Shown piece by piece: positions 5,792 through 12,710 of a DNA stretch of 12,710 bases. Both the position numbers and the translations under genes were made by a program. Numbering within the stretch: position 1 is the first letter of the stretch; each line of letters begins with the position of its first letter. A model generated the notes under the pieces. The model worked only from the letters and a program-made list of their open reading frames with translations. It was not told the origin of the DNA and ran no database searches. This DNA is from Oscillospiraceae bacterium. Its GTDB lineage: Bacteria; Bacillota; Clostridia; Oscillospirales; Oscillospiraceae. Location: positions 1 to 12,710 of the forward strand of contig CACXBO010000054.1 in NCBI GenBank assembly GCA_902765975.1. The letters run 5' to 3'.

Positions 5792-7195
5792 GTGAGCTAT
5801 AAGAGAACAGTCATTTCCGAAGAGGAGCTGAGCGCGCAGAGGGATATCATGGCCGAGGTTGCGGAGCGAAACGCCGCCCTTCCCGTAAAGCCCCTCGCCC
5901 TCGTGGATACCTACGGCTGCCAGCAGAACGAGGCGGATTCCGAAAAGATAAGAGGTATGCTCATTGAGATGGGCTATGATATGACGCAGAATGAGGCGGA
6001 GGCGGACGTTATCGTTATGAACACCTGCGCCGTCCGCGAGCACGCGGAGCAGAGAGTATACGGCAACGTCGGCGCGCTTACGCATACGAAAAAAGCGAAG
6101 CCTTCGCAGAAGATTGCCGTCTGCGGCTGTATGGCGCAGCAGAAAACGGTGGCGGATAAGCTCAAGGAGTCCTACCGCCACGTTGATATGGTCTTCGGGC
6201 CGCACGCGCTATGGCGTTTCCCGGAATTTCTTAAAAAGGTGCTCTTTGAGGGCGGGCGCGTCTTTGAGATAACTCCATCCGACGGCGCGATAGCCGAGGG
6301 TCTGCCTTCCTCCCGCGACGGGAAGATCAAGGCGTGGCTCTCGGTCATGTACGGCTGCAACAATTTCTGCACCTACTGCATAGTGCCGCACGTCCGCGGC
6401 AGAGAGCGTTCGCGTATGCCGGACGATATAATAAACGAAGCGCGCTCTCTCGTAAAGGCGGGCTACAAGGATATAACGCTCCTCGGTCAGAACGTCAATT
6501 CCTACGGGCGCGACCTCAGGCTCGGCGTTGATTTCTCAGATATCCTCGCTGAGATAAACGCCATACCTGGCGAGTTTCGCATCAGATTTATGACCAGCCA
6601 TCCGAAGGACGCAACGGAAAAGCTTTTCCGAACTATGGCGGAGTGCGAAAAAATATCCAAGCATATCCACCTGCCCTTCCAATCCGGCTCTACCCGGATA
6701 CTGAAGGCGATGAACCGCTCCTACGACCGCGAGAGATACCTCTCTCTCGTTAAGCTCGCGCGCAGCTATATGCCGGATATCGTGCTTACGAGCGACGTTA
6801 TCGTGGGCTTCCCGGGCGAGACCGAGGAGGATTTTCTCGAAACGCTTAGTCTCGTCGGGGAGGTGCGCTTCGACGCGCTCTTCACCTTCATCTACTCAAA
6901 AAGGCCCGGCACCCCCGCCGCAGCCTTCCCCGACCCTGCGACAAGGGCGGAAAAGCAGGACAGATTTGACCGCCTCGTTGCCCTCCAGAATTCCGTATCC
7001 GAGGAAAAACACGCGGCTTATATCGGTAAAGCCGAGCGCGTACTCATAGACGGGGAGGATAACGGGCTTCTCACAAGCCGCACCGACGGCGGAAGGCTCG
7101 TGAGGCTCTGCGGAAGCTCCGAGCTTATCGGTCAGTTCCGCGAGGTGCGAATAACCGGCTCGAATACCTGGGCTCTCACAGGCGAGCTCATCTGA
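5792..7195 (+). CDS. miaB: tRNA-2-methylthio-N6-dimethylallyladenosine synthase MiaB
   Basis: MiaB is a radical-SAM methylthiotransferase that converts i6A37 to ms2i6A37 in tRNA, the step after MiaA. From the GTG start it has 467 residues, a usual length. The N-terminal UPF0004 domain holds the cysteines of the auxiliary 4Fe-4S cluster: YGCQQNEADS (C43), NTCAVREHAEQR (C79) and CGCMAQ (C113). The radical-SAM cluster motif is YGCNNFCTYCIVP with C189, C193 and C196, followed by VRGRERSR. RFMTSHP, HIHLPFQSGS and DVIVGFPGET belong to the partial TIM barrel. A C-terminal TRAM-like RNA-binding segment covers about the last 65 residues. NTCAVREHAEQR and IVPHVRGRERSR point to MiaB rather than the MtaB or RimO branches. 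It opens the plus-strand operon, with mutS starting 18 bp downstream. Confidence 0.96.
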   Translation: MSYKRTVISEEELSAQRDIMAEVAERNAALPVKPLALVDTYGCQQNEADSEKIRGMLIEMGYDMTQNEAEADVIVMNTCAVREHAEQRVYGNVGALTHTKKAKPSQKIAVCGCMAQQKTVADKLKESYRHVDMVFGPHALWRFPEFLKKVLFEGGRVFEITPSDGAIAEGLPSSRDGKIKAWLSVMYGCNNFCTYCIVPHVRGRERSRMPDDIINEARSLVKAGYKDITLLGQNVNSYGRDLRLGVDFSDILAEINAIPGEFRIRFMTSHPKDATEKLFRTMAECEKISKHIHLPFQSGSTRILKAMNRSYDRERYLSLVKLARSYMPDIVLTSDVIVGFPGETEEDFLETLSLVGEVRFDALFTFIYSKRPGTPAAAFPDPATRAEKQDRFDRLVALQNSVSEEKHAAYIGKAERVLIDGEDNGLLTSRTDGGRLVRLCGSSELIGQFREVRITGSNTWALTGELI

Positions 7196-7213
7196 CGACA
7201 GGAGGGCTTATAA

Positions 7214-9817
7214 ATGCCACAGGATACGCCGATGATGCGGCAATACAACGCAATAAAGGACCAGCACTCGGATTGCATCCTCTTCTTTCGTCTCGGCGAT
7301 TTCTACGAGATGTTCGATGAGGACGCGAAAACCGCGTCACGCGAGCTGGATCTTATGCTCACGACCCGCGACAGGGGCGAGAACGACCCCGAAAAGCGCG
7401 TACCGATGTGCGGCGTCCCCTACCACTCTGCGGAGGCATATATATCCCGTCTCATTCAGCGAGGCTATAAGGTCGCCATCTGCGAGCAGACGGAGGATCC
7501 GGCGACTGCGAAGGGGCTTGTGGACAGGGACGTTATCCGGATAGTCACGCCGGGAACGGTCACAGAATCCTCGATGCTCGACGAATCGAGGTCGAATTAC
7601 ATAGGCTCCTGCTACATCGACGCTGGCGGTTCCGCCGTCTGCTTTGCCGATATCTCGACCGGTGAGATCTGCGCAAGGAGCTTTCCGCCCACCGAGGGCG
7701 CGAGAGTACTCAACGAGCTGAGCCGCTTCTCTCCCGCAGAGGTGGTCCTCAACGAGGCAGCTGCCGAGAACGCGGATATCGAATTTCTTCTGAGAGAGCG
7801 TCTCCGCTGCCTTGCCGACAAGGATGAGAGCCGCTTCGACTATATGAAGAGCACTATGCGCGTCGCCGAGCAGTTTTCCGTCGCATCAGTCGACGAGCTC
7901 GGTCTCGAAAACGAGAGTCAGGCGGTCTGCGCGATAGGCGGACTTCTGGACTATATCATCGACACGCAGAAGACTGTGCTCGATCACATTAACAAGCTCG
8001 ATTTCTATTCCGACGGGCGGTATATGGAGCTCGATATGGAGACGATAAGAAATCTCGAGCTCATCTATACCGGACACGACAGGCTTAAAAGGGGCAGCCT
8101 TCTCTGGGCGATGGATAAGACGAAAACGCCGATGGGCGCAAGGCTCCTCCGCTCATGGGTCTCCCGTCCGCTTCTCTCGCCTGCCGCGATAACGCGCAGG
8201 CAGAGCGCCGTCGCCGAGCTTTTCGAGAATAATATGGCGCGGGGCGAAATAAGGCAGGAGCTGAAGGACGTCGGCGACATCGAGAGACTTATCGGCAGGA
8301 TAGTTTACGGAACGGGAAACGCCCGCGATCTCCGCGCGCTTCAGCTCTCCCTCGAGCCGCTTGAAAGAGCCGTCTCTCTGCTCGCGCCCTTTACCTCGAC
8401 CTTCTTGTCCGAGATTCGCGGCATGGATCTCCTCACCGATCTCAGAAACGCCATCGGCACCGTTATTGCCGACGATCCTCCGTTTTCAGTACGCGAGGGC
8501 AATATGATCAGGTCGGGCTACGATTCCGAGGTGGACAGGCTTCGTGATCTGCTCGGCAACTCTTCCGACGCTCTATCCTCTATCGAGGCGAGAGAGCGTC
8601 AGCGCACCGGCAAAAAGCTCAAGGTGGGCTATAACAAGGTGTTCGGCTATTATATTGAGATACCGCGCAGTCAGTCAGCCGACGTGCCGGAGGACTACAT
8701 CAGAAAGCAGACTCTTGTAAACGGCGAACGCTTTATAACCGAGGAGCTCAAAAATCTGGAGACTGAGCTTCTGAGCGCGAAGGATAGAATAGCCGATCTT
8801 GAATACTCCATTTTCAACCGTCTGCGAGAAAGCGTTGCCCGCGAGGTGCTGAGGATACAGGACACAGCCCGAAAAACAGCCTCTCTCGACGTTCTCGCGT
8901 CGCTCGCTGAATGCGCTGTATCAAACGGCTGGGTCAGGCCGGATATCGCGGACGACGGAGTGATTGATATCTCCGACGGGCGGCATCCGGTCGTTGAGCT
9001 GATGCAGAAGGAAACGCTTTTCGTGCCTAACGACGCCCGTCTCGGCGGGCTCTTCGGCACGGCGGCAGTTATAACCGGGCCGAATATGGCGGGAAAGTCG
9101 ACCTATATGCGACAGACCGCTCTCATCGTCCTTATGGCTCAGATGGGTTCCTTCGTCCCCGCAAGAAGGGCGAGCATAGGTATCGTAGACAGGGTCTTCA
9201 CTCGCATCGGCGCATCGGACGACCTGACGGCGGGTCGCTCCACCTTTATGGTCGAGATGACCGAGGTTGCGAATATACTTAAAAACGCGACCTTCCGTTC
9301 CCTGCTCATTCTTGACGAGATAGGCCGCGGCACCTCTACCTACGACGGAATGGCGATAGCTCGCGCCGTCGTCGAATACTGCGCGGATAAGAAAACTCTC
9401 GGCGCAAAGACTATGTTTGCAACGCATTATCACGAGCTCACCGCCCTTGAGGGCGAGGTAGACGGAGTAAAAAACTATAACATAACGGCAAAAAAGCGCG
9501 GCGGAAGCCTAATTTTCCTCCGCAAAATTGTGCCCGGCGGCGCAGACGACTCCTACGGCATAGAGGTCGCGAGCCTTGCCGGTGTTCCGACTCCCGTTAT
9601 AAAGCGCGCAGGCAAGGTGCTCTCAGAGCTAACCTCCGGTCACTTCTCCTCCGCTCCTCTCTCACGCCGCCCGTCAATCGACGAGGCTCAGTTCTCTCTT
9701 GAGAGCATTGCGGGCGAGGAGGCTCTCGAAACTCTTCGTTCTACCGACCTTAACACGATAACGCCCATAGAGGCGATGAATCTGCTGTTCACTCTGAAAA
9801 AGAAGGTGACCGAATAA
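7214..9817 (+). CDS. mutS: DNA mismatch repair protein MutS (MutS1)
   Basis: MutS scans DNA for mismatches and small loops and, on binding ATP, becomes a clamp that recruits MutL. At 867 residues it is full length. Domain I carries LGDFYEMFDEDA (27-38), where F30 and E32 form the mismatch-stacking Phe-X-Glu pair that separates MutS1 from MutS2. Connector, lever and clamp regions run to about residue 575. The ABC-type ATPase shows Walker A GPNMAGKST (622-630), the signature region SDDLTAGRSTF, Walker B LLILDEIGRGTST (D701, E702) and FATHYHELT. The C-terminal LNTITPIEAMNLLFTLKKK matches the usual helix-turn-helix end. AGGAGG at 7200-7205 lies 8 nt before ATG 7214, and the stop overlaps the next start as TAATG. 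Its partner mutL is in the divergent operon. The C-terminal beta-clamp-type motif was not resolved by eye. Confidence 0.98.
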   Translation: MPQDTPMMRQYNAIKDQHSDCILFFRLGDFYEMFDEDAKTASRELDLMLTTRDRGENDPEKRVPMCGVPYHSAEAYISRLIQRGYKVAICEQTEDPATAKGLVDRDVIRIVTPGTVTESSMLDESRSNYIGSCYIDAGGSAVCFADISTGEICARSFPPTEGARVLNELSRFSPAEVVLNEAAAENADIEFLLRERLRCLADKDESRFDYMKSTMRVAEQFSVASVDELGLENESQAVCAIGGLLDYIIDTQKTVLDHINKLDFYSDGRYMELDMETIRNLELIYTGHDRLKRGSLLWAMDKTKTPMGARLLRSWVSRPLLSPAAITRRQSAVAELFENNMARGEIRQELKDVGDIERLIGRIVYGTGNARDLRALQLSLEPLERAVSLLAPFTSTFLSEIRGMDLLTDLRNAIGTVIADDPPFSVREGNMIRSGYDSEVDRLRDLLGNSSDALSSIEARERQRTGKKLKVGYNKVFGYYIEIPRSQSADVPEDYIRKQTLVNGERFITEELKNLETELLSAKDRIADLEYSIFNRLRESVAREVLRIQDTARKTASLDVLASLAECAVSNGWVRPDIADDGVIDISDGRHPVVELMQKETLFVPNDARLGGLFGTAAVITGPNMAGKSTYMRQTALIVLMAQMGSFVPARRASIGIVDRVFTRIGASDDLTAGRSTFMVEMTEVANILKNATFRSLLILDEIGRGTSTYDGMAIARAVVEYCADKKTLGAKTMFATHYHELTALEGEVDGVKNYNITAKKRGGSLIFLRKIVPGGADDSYGIEVASLAGVPTPVIKRAGKVLSELTSGHFSSAPLSRRPSIDEAQFSLESIAGEEALETLRSTDLNTITPIEAMNLLFTLKKKVTE

Positions 9818-10527
9818 TGAAGAAGGGCTTCCCCTTTCCGATGTCAAAATCCGAGTCCGTAATAGGCTGGGTCTGGGTCTTCGTCCACTCCTTCGCCCTC
9901 GTATACATCCTCTCAGCTCTCTATAACTACGTGCTGCCGTCAATGGGAATCAAGTATACGGAGGCGGGCTTCAACGTCGTCTACTACGCCGTAAGCTTCG
10001 TTTTCCTCCTGATATTCCTATTCAGGTATCTGAGAGCTTCGTTCAGGAACTTCACATCAAATCTCATCGACGGGCTTTCAAGCATCGCGATATACTACTT
10101 CGTCTACAACCTAGTGATGTTCCTTATCTCCCTCATGATCTCCAAGCTTCTTCCCGACGCGTCGAATCCCAATCAGGACAGCATCAACGAGCTGATCAAG
10201 CTCAATAAAAACGCGATGATAGCCGTCTCCGTTCTGCTCGCGCCCTTCGTTGAGGAGGTGCTGTTCCGCGGAGTTGTCTTCGGAACGATAAGGAAGAAGA
10301 GCGTGCTTCTCGCTTACGTCGTATCGGCTCTTATGTTCGCCATATATCACGAATGGCAGTTCCTTCTTGCGGGCTTTTCATGGAAGCTCCTCATTACAAC
10401 GCTCACCTACATTCCCGCAGGGCTCTGCCTTGCGAGAGTCTACGAGCGGAGCAAAAGCATCTGGCCTGCGATTTTCCTGCATATGATACTCAATTTCGTA
10501 TCGGTAACGGTAACGATCGGGCTCTGA
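9817..10527 (+). CDS. CPBP-family (CAAX/ABI-type) intramembrane metalloprotease
   Basis: A 236-residue multi-pass membrane protein with all three CPBP (Abi) motifs: EEVLFR at 146-151 (E146, E147, R151), FAIYH at 174-178 (F174, H178) and HMILN at 222-226 (H222, N226). These residues form the metal site and catalytic glutamates inside the membrane, so the active site looks intact. Hydrophobic segments lie near 16-40, 52-70, 86-108, 134-157, 162-176, 189-204 and 216-234, so about six to eight helices. Family members process prenylated proteins, bacteriocins or signalling proteins, and some give bacteriocin self-immunity; the substrate here cannot be read from sequence. The ATG overlaps the mutS stop by one base (TAATG), and AAGGTGA at 9803-9809 within the mutS end serves as ribosome binding site, so its translation is coupled to mutS. 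No bacteriocin-like precursor is visible nearby. Confidence 0.9.
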   Translation: MKKGFPFPMSKSESVIGWVWVFVHSFALVYILSALYNYVLPSMGIKYTEAGFNVVYYAVSFVFLLIFLFRYLRASFRNFTSNLIDGLSSIAIYYFVYNLVMFLISLMISKLLPDASNPNQDSINELIKLNKNAMIAVSVLLAPFVEEVLFRGVVFGTIRKKSVLLAYVVSALMFAIYHEWQFLLAGFSWKLLITTLTYIPAGLCLARVYERSKSIWPAIFLHMILNFVSVTVTIGL

Positions 10528-10534
10528 AGCCGAG

Positions 10535-10570
10535 AAAAGCCGCCCTCTTCCCAAAGCGGAAGAGGGCGGC
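10535..10570. terminator. Strong hairpin terminator between convergent operons
   Basis: GCCGCCCTCTTCC (10539-10551) and GGAAGAGGGCGGC (10558-10570) form a perfect 13-bp stem with the 6-nt loop CAAAGC. On the minus strand the stem is followed by TTTTCT (from 10538 downward), fitting termination of lysC. On the plus strand it is followed by AGCATTTTAT, a weaker U-tract after the CPBP gene. It probably works in both directions, more strongly for lysC. Confidence 0.85.
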
Positions 10571-10584
10571 AGCATTTTATGTTA

Positions 10585-11793
10585 TCAGTCGCCGAAGAAC
10601 TTGTCGTGTACGGCCTGTACCGCCTTGTCGGCGTCGTCCTCATTTACGAGGACGGAGACCTTTATCTCGCTCGTTGAGATCATATCGATGTTGATCTTTC
10701 TGGAGGCGAGGGCGTCGAACATCTTGGCGGCGATGCCGCTCGTGAGCATCATACCCGCGCCAACTATGCTGACCTTGGCAACGTTTTTATCGACGTCGAG
10801 ACCGGAGAATCCAAGCTCGTCGATATGCGCCTCGAGCACGTCGCAGGCGAGATCCGCGTCGCCTCTCGCCACGGTAAAGGTTATGTTCTGAATGCCGTTT
10901 CTGCCGAGGCTCTGGAGGATGATATCTACGTTGATCTTCTCCTTCGCAAGGCATCTGAAGGTCCTGAACGCCATTCCGGGGATATCCTGCATCCCGATAA
11001 GAGTTATGCGGGCTACGTTTACGTCCTTCGCGACTCCGCTTACTTCAGCCTGTTCCACTTTGTTTACCCTCCTGACTTTTGTTCCCGGCTTTCTCTCATA
11101 GCTTGAGAGCACCTCTAAATCTACGTTATAACGCTTCGCCATCTCAACGGAGCGGTTGTGGAGCACCTTCGCGCCCATGCTGGCAAGCTCCAGCATCTCG
11201 TCGAAGGTTATCTCGTCGAGCTTTTTCGCGCCCTTCACCTTGTTCGGATCGGCGGTGTACACGCCGTCGACGTCGGTGTAAATCTGGCAGAGGTCGGCGT
11301 GCATCGCGGCGGCGATAGCGACCGCGCTCGTATCAGAGCCTCCTCTTCCGAGGGTCGTGATGTCGTCGTACTTGTTGACGCCCTGGAATCCGGTTACAAG
11401 GACGACGCGCCTTGCGTCAAGCTCGCGGCGGATCCTCTCCTGTCCGACGCTCTTTATAGCGGCGTTGGAGTAGTTAGAGTTCGTCTTGAAATCGACCTGC
11501 CAGCCGTTAAGGCTTATAGCCGGTATTCCCATCGACTGGAGCATCATAGCGCAGAGAGCAACCGATTGCTGCTCTCCCGTTGAGAGGAGCATATCCATCT
11601 CGCGCTTAGACGGATTCGGGTTATACTCCTTCGCCATAGCTATGAGCTTATCCGTCGTCTTTCCCTGTGCGGAGAGAACGACTACCACGTCGTTTCCCGC
11701 GTTGTACGCCTCGGCTATTATGCCGGACACGCGCCTAACCTTTTCCGGGTCGGCTACGGAGCTGCCTCCGAATTTCTGTACGATCAATGCCAT
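10585..11793 (-). CDS. lysC: Aspartate kinase with two C-terminal ACT domains
   Basis: Phosphorylates L-aspartate to 4-aspartyl phosphate, the first step toward lysine, diaminopimelate, threonine and methionine. The protein is 402 residues, the length of monofunctional alpha-type aspartokinases. The amino-acid-kinase domain shows KFGGSS (7-12), LSTGEQQS (70-77), VTGFQG (133-138), TLGRGGSDTSAVA (147-159) and TDVDGVYTADP (173-183). Two ACT domains follow: about 262-325 (IGMQDIPGMAFRTFRCLA) and about 338-400 (VSIVGAGMMLTSGIAAKMF, then ISTSEIKVSVLV). They normally bind lysine and/or threonine, so feedback inhibition is expected. The start ATG 11793 has GGAGG at 11802-11806, 8 nt upstream. It lies 62 bp after hom and is probably co-transcribed with it. 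Whether an internal promoter that yields a separate beta subunit exists was not apparent. Confidence 0.96.
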   Translation of the reverse strand: MALIVQKFGGSSVADPEKVRRVSGIIAEAYNAGNDVVVVLSAQGKTTDKLIAMAKEYNPNPSKREMDMLLSTGEQQSVALCAMMLQSMGIPAISLNGWQVDFKTNSNYSNAAIKSVGQERIRRELDARRVVLVTGFQGVNKYDDITTLGRGGSDTSAVAIAAAMHADLCQIYTDVDGVYTADPNKVKGAKKLDEITFDEMLELASMGAKVLHNRSVEMAKRYNVDLEVLSSYERKPGTKVRRVNKVEQAEVSGVAKDVNVARITLIGMQDIPGMAFRTFRCLAKEKINVDIILQSLGRNGIQNITFTVARGDADLACDVLEAHIDELGFSGLDVDKNVAKVSIVGAGMMLTSGIAAKMFDALASRKINIDMISTSEIKVSVLVNEDDADKAVQAVHDKFFGD

Positions 11794-11855
11794 TTACCAT
11801 GCCTCCATCTGGAGTTTATTTCATTTTATTCTATGCCCTTCGGGGGAATTGCGTC

Positions 11856-12710
11856 TCAGTCGAGTATCGGGAAGAAGCTTCTAACGTCGAAGCCGGAGAG
11901 CTTTTCGTCGAGCTCGCGCTTAGACATCCGCGGAGTCGCGAATGCGTATTCATCCGGTCCGGCGCCGGGATATTCGCCCGGATAGCTTATGAGCCTCAGA
12001 TTGCCGAACGCCGTCCCAATCTCGCGTAGGCCCGAGCCTGTACGCACGTACCAGCGCATCGGCTGCTCTGAAAAGTCGGCGACGTAGCCCTCCTCGGAAT
12101 TATCCCAGCCTATATATTTTCTCGCCTTCCTGTGCTTTGCAGCGTCGATAACGTCTGCGACTACGGCGCTCGCGGTCGGTCTCTTCCCCGCTCCCGCTCC
12201 ATAGAACATAGCCTCGCCGAGGGCGTTGCCGTGTACTACTATGCCGTTCATAACACCGTCGACGTTTGACAGTAGGCTCGTTTTCGATATGAGATGCGGA
12301 GAGACGTAGGCGTTCACTCTTCCGTCCGGCAGACGCACCGCTCTTCCGAGAAGCTTGAGCTTATAGCCGAGCCTGCGGGCATATTCAACGTCGTTTGCCG
12401 TTACTCCCGCTATGCCTCTCACGCTTATCCTATCGGGATCGACGTTCTTCCCGAATGCGAGATCGGCAAGTATGCATATCTTCCTCGCCGCGTCGTGTCC
12501 CTCTATGTCGGCGGTCGGGTCCTGCTCCGCATAGCCGCGGCGCTGCGCCTCCTTCAAGGCGTCATCAAAGGCAGTTCCGTCCTGCACCATTGAGGTGAGA
12601 ATGTAGTTCGTCGTGCCGTTAAGTATACCGTATACCTCGTCAAGCTCGTTTGCCGTGAGGCACTGGGTCATAGGTCTGATTATCGGTATCCCGCCGCCGA
12701 CGCTCGCCTC
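11856..12710 (-). CDS. hom: Homoserine dehydrogenase, C-terminal two thirds (5' end beyond window)
   Basis: Reduces aspartate semialdehyde to homoserine with NAD(P)H at the branch to threonine and methionine. The reading frame is open to the right edge, giving 284 visible residues; the nucleotide-binding Rossmann part lies outside. Seen in order: EASVGGGIPIIRP (fragment residues 1-13), NGTTNYIL (31-38), GYAEQDPTADIEGHDAARK (59-77) with E62, D73 and K77 matching the catalytic Glu/Asp/Lys of the family, and GAGKRPTASAVVADVIDAA further on. The last 70 or so residues sit where many Hom proteins have an ACT domain, but the usual DxPGVL turn is absent; instead there is an RWYVRTGSG stretch and a TPRMSKRELDEKL segment. 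The internal ATG at 12671 is not the start because family similarity continues upstream of it. It ends 62 bp before lysC, consistent with a hom-lysC operon. Confidence 0.95.
   Translation of the reverse strand, partial: EASVGGGIPIIRPMTQCLTANELDEVYGILNGTTNYILTSMVQDGTAFDDALKEAQRRGYAEQDPTADIEGHDAARKICILADLAFGKNVDPDRISVRGIAGVTANDVEYARRLGYKLKLLGRAVRLPDGRVNAYVSPHLISKTSLLSNVDGVMNGIVVHGNALGEAMFYGAGAGKRPTASAVVADVIDAAKHRKARKYIGWDNSEEGYVADFSEQPMRWYVRTGSGLREIGTAFGNLRLISYPGEYPGAGPDEYAFATPRMSKRELDEKLSGFDVRSFFPILD

Noticed and set aside
8921..9433. 170-codon minus-strand frame opposite the mutS ATPase
   Set aside because: It lies across the Walker A and B region of MutS and shows no recognisable motif.
11794..11855. 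Possible lysine riboswitch or attenuator between hom and lysC
   Set aside because: The 62-bp gap is far too short for a lysine riboswitch. The only pairing seen is CTCC/GGAG around the lysC ribosome binding site, four pairs, likely chance.
1..12710. Mobile elements, CRISPR arrays, tRNA or rRNA genes, toxin-antitoxin pairs
   Set aside because: I found no spaced repeats, transposase or integrase motifs, cloverleaf-like sequence or small paired genes. Spacers between genes are mostly under 70 bp; the only longer one is the divergent promoter region, about 130 bp.

Overview
The window reads as chromosomal DNA from an anaerobic Clostridia-type Firmicute, most likely an uncultured Oscillospiraceae/Christensenellales-like gut lineage. 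The basis is GC-rich coding DNA with short spacers, GGAGG-type ribosome binding sites, GTG and TTG starts, a Gram-positive-type Hfq, an endonuclease-type MutL, and the order hfq - HlyD-like gene - yggS, which I recall from clostridial division-gene neighbourhoods. This assignment is inference. I see no insertion sequence, prophage, CRISPR array, tRNA or rRNA.

Layout. From 5657 leftward (minus strand) runs a tightly packed operon: an alanine-racemase-like gene, mutL, miaA, hfq, an HlyD-like membrane protein and yggS, the last cut by the left edge. Its first joints are translationally coupled (TAATG, then ATGA). From 5792 rightward (plus strand) runs the divergent operon miaB - mutS - CPBP membrane protease, whose last joint is also TAATG. 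The roughly 130-bp AT-rich stretch between the two operons carries candidate promoters for both directions and a perfect 15-bp palindrome. At 10527-10585 the plus-strand operon meets a convergent minus-strand pair, hom (cut by the right edge) then lysC, with a 13-bp-stem terminator between them.

How the genes fit together. MutS and MutL are the two core proteins of methyl-independent mismatch repair. MiaA and MiaB carry out consecutive steps of the A37 modification of tRNAs reading UNN codons (prenylation, then methylthiolation). Each divergent operon holds one member of each pair. Hfq is an Sm-like RNA chaperone. YggS is a PLP-homeostasis protein. Hom and LysC are pathway enzymes for threonine, methionine and lysine synthesis from aspartate.

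Almost everything is housekeeping. The main exception is the racemase-like gene at the head of the mutL operon. It keeps the overall family layout but has Ser at the PLP-binding lysine position and Phe at the catalytic tyrosine position, so it looks like a non-PLP pseudoenzyme. I did not find a clearly new multi-gene system.
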